In this document: one piece after another, positions 61,206 to 64,000 of the stretch
How positions within the stretch are numbered: position 1 is the first letter of the stretch
How the letters are laid out: each line of letters starts with the position of its first letter
DNA from: Pseudomonas sp. PH1b
GTDB taxonomy: Bacteria > Pseudomonadota > Gammaproteobacteria > Pseudomonadales > Pseudomonadaceae
Length of the DNA: 64,000 nucleotides
NCBI RefSeq assembly: GCF_000633395.1
Contig: NZ_AYMU01000015.1
Coordinates: 62,001-126,000 of the forward strand
Direction of reading: 5' to 3'
Notes under the pieces: generated by a model
Seen by the model: the letters and a program-made list of their open reading frames with translations, nothing else
What the model was told of the DNA's origin: nothing
Databases searched by the model: none
Made by a program: the position numbers and the translations under genes

Positions 61206-62501
61206 ATGTCTGCTGCCAATAAATCGATTGATATCAAAAAGAGCGTTGTCGACAGCGTCCTGGCCGGACTGATCTCGCTGATCGTGTTCGGGCCTATCGT
61301 GGGTGTGGTGCTCGACGGCTACAGCTTCAACCTGCAACCGGCGCGCGTCGGCTGGCTGGTGGCGATCGTGATGCTGGGGCGCTTTGCCCTGAGCCTGTTC
61401 CTGCAGACCCCCAAGGGCCTGAAGATTCTCCAGGGCTTCGAAAGCACCGGCTCCGGCGTGCATGTGCTCAAGCCGGATTACAAGTCGCGGCTGCGCTGGA
61501 TCATCCCGGCGCTGATCGTGATCGCCATCGTGTTTCCGTTCTTCGCCAACAAGTACTTGCTGACCGTGGTGATCCTCGGCCTGATCTACGTGCTGCTGGG
61601 CCTGGGGCTGAACATTGTGGTGGGCCTGGCCGGGCTGCTGGACCTGGGCTACGTGGCGTTCTACGCCATCGGCGCCTATGGCCTGGCCCTGGGCTACCAG
61701 TACCTGGGGCTGGGCTTCTGGAGCGTGCTGCCCCTGGCGGCGATCGCCGCAGCCTTGGCGGGGTGCATATTGGGCTTCCCGGTGCTGCGCATGCATGGCG
61801 ACTACCTGGCCATCGTGACCCTGGGTTTCGGCGAGATCATCCGCCTGGTGCTCAACAACTGGCTGTCCTTCACCGGCGGGCCCAACGGCATGCCGGTGCC
61901 GTCGCCGACCTTCTTCGGCCTGGAGTTCGGCCGCAAGGCCAAGGACGGCGGGGTGCCCTTCCATGAGTTCTTCGGCATGGACTACAACCCCAACCTGAAA
62001 TTCCTGTTCATCTACATCGTGCTGTTCCTGGTGGTGTTGCTGGTGCTCTACATCAAGCACCGGCTGACCCGCATGCCGGTGGGCCGGGCCTGGGAAGCTT
62101 TGCGTGAAGACGAGATCGCCTGTCGCGCCATGGGCCTGAACCATGTGCTGGTGAAACTCTCGGCCTTCACCATCGGCGCCTCCACCGCCGGGCTGGCCGG
62201 GGTGTTCTTCGCCAGCTACCAGGGCTTCGTCAACCCGTCGTCCTTCACCTTCTTCGAGTCGGCGCTGATCCTCGCCATCGTGGTATTGGGCGGTATGGGC
62301 TCGACGGTCGGGGTGGTGATCGCGGCCTTCGTGCTGACGGTGGCGCCGGAGCTGCTGCGCAGCTTCTCCGAGTACCGGGTGCTGCTGTTCGGCGTGCTGA
62401 TGGTGTTGATGATGATCTGGCGACCGCGAGGGCTGATCCGCATCAGCCGCACCGGTGTCACTCCACGCAAAGGTGCCCTGGCCGAGAGGAGCGCGTCATG
62501 A
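61206..62501 (+). CDS. livM: Amino-acid ABC transporter permease LivM
   Basis: 431 residues; second permease, with the long N-terminal extension (about 100 residues, two extra helices) typical of pseudomonad BraE/LivM. Family signature GLGLNIVVGLAGLLDLGYVA and the ATPase-contact LREDEIACRAMGLNHVLVK. Start ATG 61206 two bp after livH; a large upstream frame through livH is a shadow. Stop overlaps livG by 4 bp (ATGA). Confidence 0.95.
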   Translation: MSAANKSIDIKKSVVDSVLAGLISLIVFGPIVGVVLDGYSFNLQPARVGWLVAIVMLGRFALSLFLQTPKGLKILQGFESTGSGVHVLKPDYKSRLRWIIPALIVIAIVFPFFANKYLLTVVILGLIYVLLGLGLNIVVGLAGLLDLGYVAFYAIGAYGLALGYQYLGLGFWSVLPLAAIAAALAGCILGFPVLRMHGDYLAIVTLGFGEIIRLVLNNWLSFTGGPNGMPVPSPTFFGLEFGRKAKDGGVPFHEFFGMDYNPNLKFLFIYIVLFLVVLLVLYIKHRLTRMPVGRAWEALREDEIACRAMGLNHVLVKLSAFTIGASTAGLAGVFFASYQGFVNPSSFTFFESALILAIVVLGGMGSTVGVVIAAFVLTVAPELLRSFSEYRVLLFGVLMVLMMIWRPRGLIRISRTGVTPRKGALAERSAS

Positions 62502-63370
62502 GCGAATACATTCTCTCGGTTGAAAACCTGATGATGCACTTCGGTGGCATCAAGGCCCTCAGTGACGTCAGCCTCAAGGTCAAGCGCAACTCGATCTTCG
62601 CCCTGATCGGCCCCAACGGGGCCGGCAAGACCACGGTGTTCAACTGCCTGACCGGTTTCTACAAGGCCTCCGGCGGGCGCATCGAGCTCAATACCCGCGG
62701 CCAGCAGACCAACGTCATCAAGCTGCTGGGCGAACCCTTTCGCGCCAGCGACTTCGTCTCGCCGAAAAGCTTCGCCAGCCGCCTGTACTACAAGATGTTC
62801 GGCGGTACCCACCTGGTGAACCGTGCCGGGCTGGCGCGGACTTTCCAGAACATTCGCCTGTTCAAGGAAATGTCCGTGGTGGAGAACCTGCTGGTGGCCC
62901 AGCACATGTGGGTCAACCGCAACCTGCTGGCCGGCATCCTCAATACCAAGGGTTACCGCAAGGCCGAAAGCGATGCCCTGGATCACGCCTTCTACTGGCT
63001 GGAAGTGGTGGACCTGGTGGACTGCGCCAACCGCCTGGCGGGCGAGCTTTCCTATGGCCAGCAACGGCGCCTGGAAATTGCCCGGGCCATGTGCACGCGG
63101 CCGCAGATCATCTGCCTCGACGAACCGGCTGCCGGCCTCAACCCCCAGGAAACCGAAGCGCTGAGCGCGATGATCCGGCTGCTGCGCGACGAGCACGATC
63201 TGACCGTGGTGCTGATTGAACATGACATGGGCATGGTGATGAGTATTTCCGACCATATCGTGGTGCTCGACCACGGCAACGTGATCGCCGAAGGCGGCCC
63301 CGAGGCAATCCGCAACGACCCGAAAGTGATCGCCGCCTACCTGGGTGCGGACGAAGAGGAACTGGTATGA
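62498..63370 (+). CDS. livG: Amino-acid ABC transporter ATP-binding protein LivG
   Basis: 290 residues; Walker A GPNGAGKTTVFNCLTG, ABC signature LSYGQQRRLEIARAM, Walker B ICLDEPAAGLNP and the H-loop His in VLIEHDMGMVM. An insertion of about 45 residues after Walker A (NVIKLLGEPFRASDFVSPKS) is larger than in E. coli LivG but usual in this subgroup. ATGA overlaps on both sides with livM and livF. Confidence 0.95.
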   Translation: MSEYILSVENLMMHFGGIKALSDVSLKVKRNSIFALIGPNGAGKTTVFNCLTGFYKASGGRIELNTRGQQTNVIKLLGEPFRASDFVSPKSFASRLYYKMFGGTHLVNRAGLARTFQNIRLFKEMSVVENLLVAQHMWVNRNLLAGILNTKGYRKAESDALDHAFYWLEVVDLVDCANRLAGELSYGQQRRLEIARAMCTRPQIICLDEPAAGLNPQETEALSAMIRLLRDEHDLTVVLIEHDMGMVMSISDHIVVLDHGNVIAEGGPEAIRNDPKVIAAYLGADEEELV

Positions 63371-64000
63371 CGCAGACCATCCTCGAACTCAAGGACCTGG
63401 ATGTGTACTACGGACCGATCCAGGCCCTGAAGAAAGTCTCGCTGCACATCAACGAAGGGGAAACCGTGAGCCTGATCGGCTCCAACGGTGCCGGCAAGTC
63501 GACCCTGCTGATGTCGATCTTCGGCCAGCCCCGGGCCGAGTCCGGGCAGATCCTCTACCGCGGCGTGGACATCACCCACAAGTCGTCCCACTACATTGCC
63601 TCCAACGGGATCGCCCAGTCCCCGGAGGGGCGCCGGGTGTTCCCCGACATGACGGTGGAAGAGAACCTGCTGATGGGCACCATCCCCATTGGCGACCAGT
63701 ACGCCAGCGAGGACATGCAGCGCATGTTCGAGCTGTTCCCCAGGCTCAAGGAGCGGCGTACCCAGCGGGCCATGACCATGTCCGGCGGCGAGCAGCAGAT
63801 GCTGGCCATTGCCCGGGCGCTGATGAGCCGGCCCAAGTTGCTGCTGCTGGACGAACCGAGCCTGGGCCTGGCGCCGATCGTGGTGAAACAGATCTTCGCC
63901 ACCCTGCGTGAGCTGGCGGCCTCCGGCATGACCATCTTCCTGGTGGAGCAGAACGCCAACCATGCACTGAAGCTGTCGGACCGGGCCTATGTGATGGTCA
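63367..64000 (+). CDS. livF: Amino-acid ABC transporter ATP-binding protein LivF, truncated by window end
   Basis: First 211 codons of the second ATPase; the frame is open at the window edge. Walker A GSNGAGKSTLLM, the Q-loop region GIAQSPEGRRVFPDMTV, signature TMSGGEQQMLAIARAL, Walker B LLLLDEPSLGLAP, H-loop region FLVEQNANHAL. Only the last 20 or so residues of a normal 233-residue LivF are missing. ATG at 63367 overlaps the livG stop. Confidence 0.95.
   Translation, partial: MTQTILELKDLDVYYGPIQALKKVSLHINEGETVSLIGSNGAGKSTLLMSIFGQPRAESGQILYRGVDITHKSSHYIASNGIAQSPEGRRVFPDMTVEENLLMGTIPIGDQYASEDMQRMFELFPRLKERRTQRAMTMSGGEQQMLAIARALMSRPKLLLLDEPSLGLAPIVVKQIFATLRELAASGMTIFLVEQNANHALKLSDRAYVMV

Overview
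The window is chromosomal DNA from a Pseudomonas of the fluorescens lineage (P. protegens/P. fluorescens-like). This rests on three things. The gene order parC-...-serB-psd-rhdA-motAB-rsgA-orn-queG-nnrD-tsaE-amiB-mutL-miaA-hfq-hflXKC-hisZ-purA-rnr-rlmB-rpsF-rpsR-rplI-dnaB-ygiQ-...-azu-nadE-pncB is that of Pseudomonas as I know it. DNA is GC-rich with strongly biased third positions, so long antisense open frames shadow nearly every gene. Pseudomonas-type REP sequences (gtaggagc...gcgaa and its inverse) sit between several genes. I see no insertion sequence, prophage, integron, CRISPR array or rRNA.

Layout. 1-5044: the end of parC, a PqiC-like lipoprotein, the serB-upstream membrane protein (smp) and serB. 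5061-8337 (minus): HDOD protein, rhodanese and phosphatidylserine decarboxylase as one unit. 8409-10410: flagellar stator genes motAB behind a clear sigma-28 promoter. 10548-14023: rsgA, orn, a TRIC-family channel, queG. 14087-23526: one tightly packed, overlapping chain nnrD-tsaE-amiB-mutL-miaA-hfq-hflX-hflK-hflC. 23818-26352: hisZ and purA. 26416-31079: a chemoreceptor with a sigma-54-type promoter and a two-gene ferric-iron uptake unit without its ATPase. 31227-31687: two complete tRNA-Leu(CAG) transcription units in tandem. 31851-39098: rnr-rlmB, then rpsF-rpsR-(DUF2232)-rplI, then dnaB. 39380-41677: the radical-SAM protein YgiQ.

The least understood stretch is 41852-50624. It begins with an overlapping pair: a soluble-plus-glycine-rich-hydrophobic protein and a small four-helix membrane protein, arranged like a membrane-active toxin with its immunity protein. 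It continues with a three-gene operon encoding a transglutaminase fused to a predicted amidoligase (DUF2126), a circularly permuted ATP-grasp/alpha-E protein and a second transglutaminase. The parts suggest ATP-dependent making and cutting of amide bonds on an unknown substrate. A sigma-54-like promoter and an NtrC-like dyad lie just upstream, so nitrogen control is possible. A Nudix hydrolase follows.

50644-54462 holds a small basic/acidic protein, a LOG-family nucleosidase, azurin behind an Anr box, and pncB-nadE (NAD salvage). 54665-58626 is a lysine/pipecolate catabolic set: LysR regulator amaR, amaB, amaA. 58682-64000 is a branched-chain amino-acid-type ABC transporter operon (binding protein, two permeases, two ATPases, the last cut by the window end). 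It is preceded by a consensus sigma-54 promoter and an array of GGTTGCA-like elements phased at 22-23 bp. Sigma-54-type promoters at three separate loci (chemoreceptor, amidoligase operon, amino-acid transporter) give the right half of the window a nitrogen/amino-acid theme. That link is inference from sequence.
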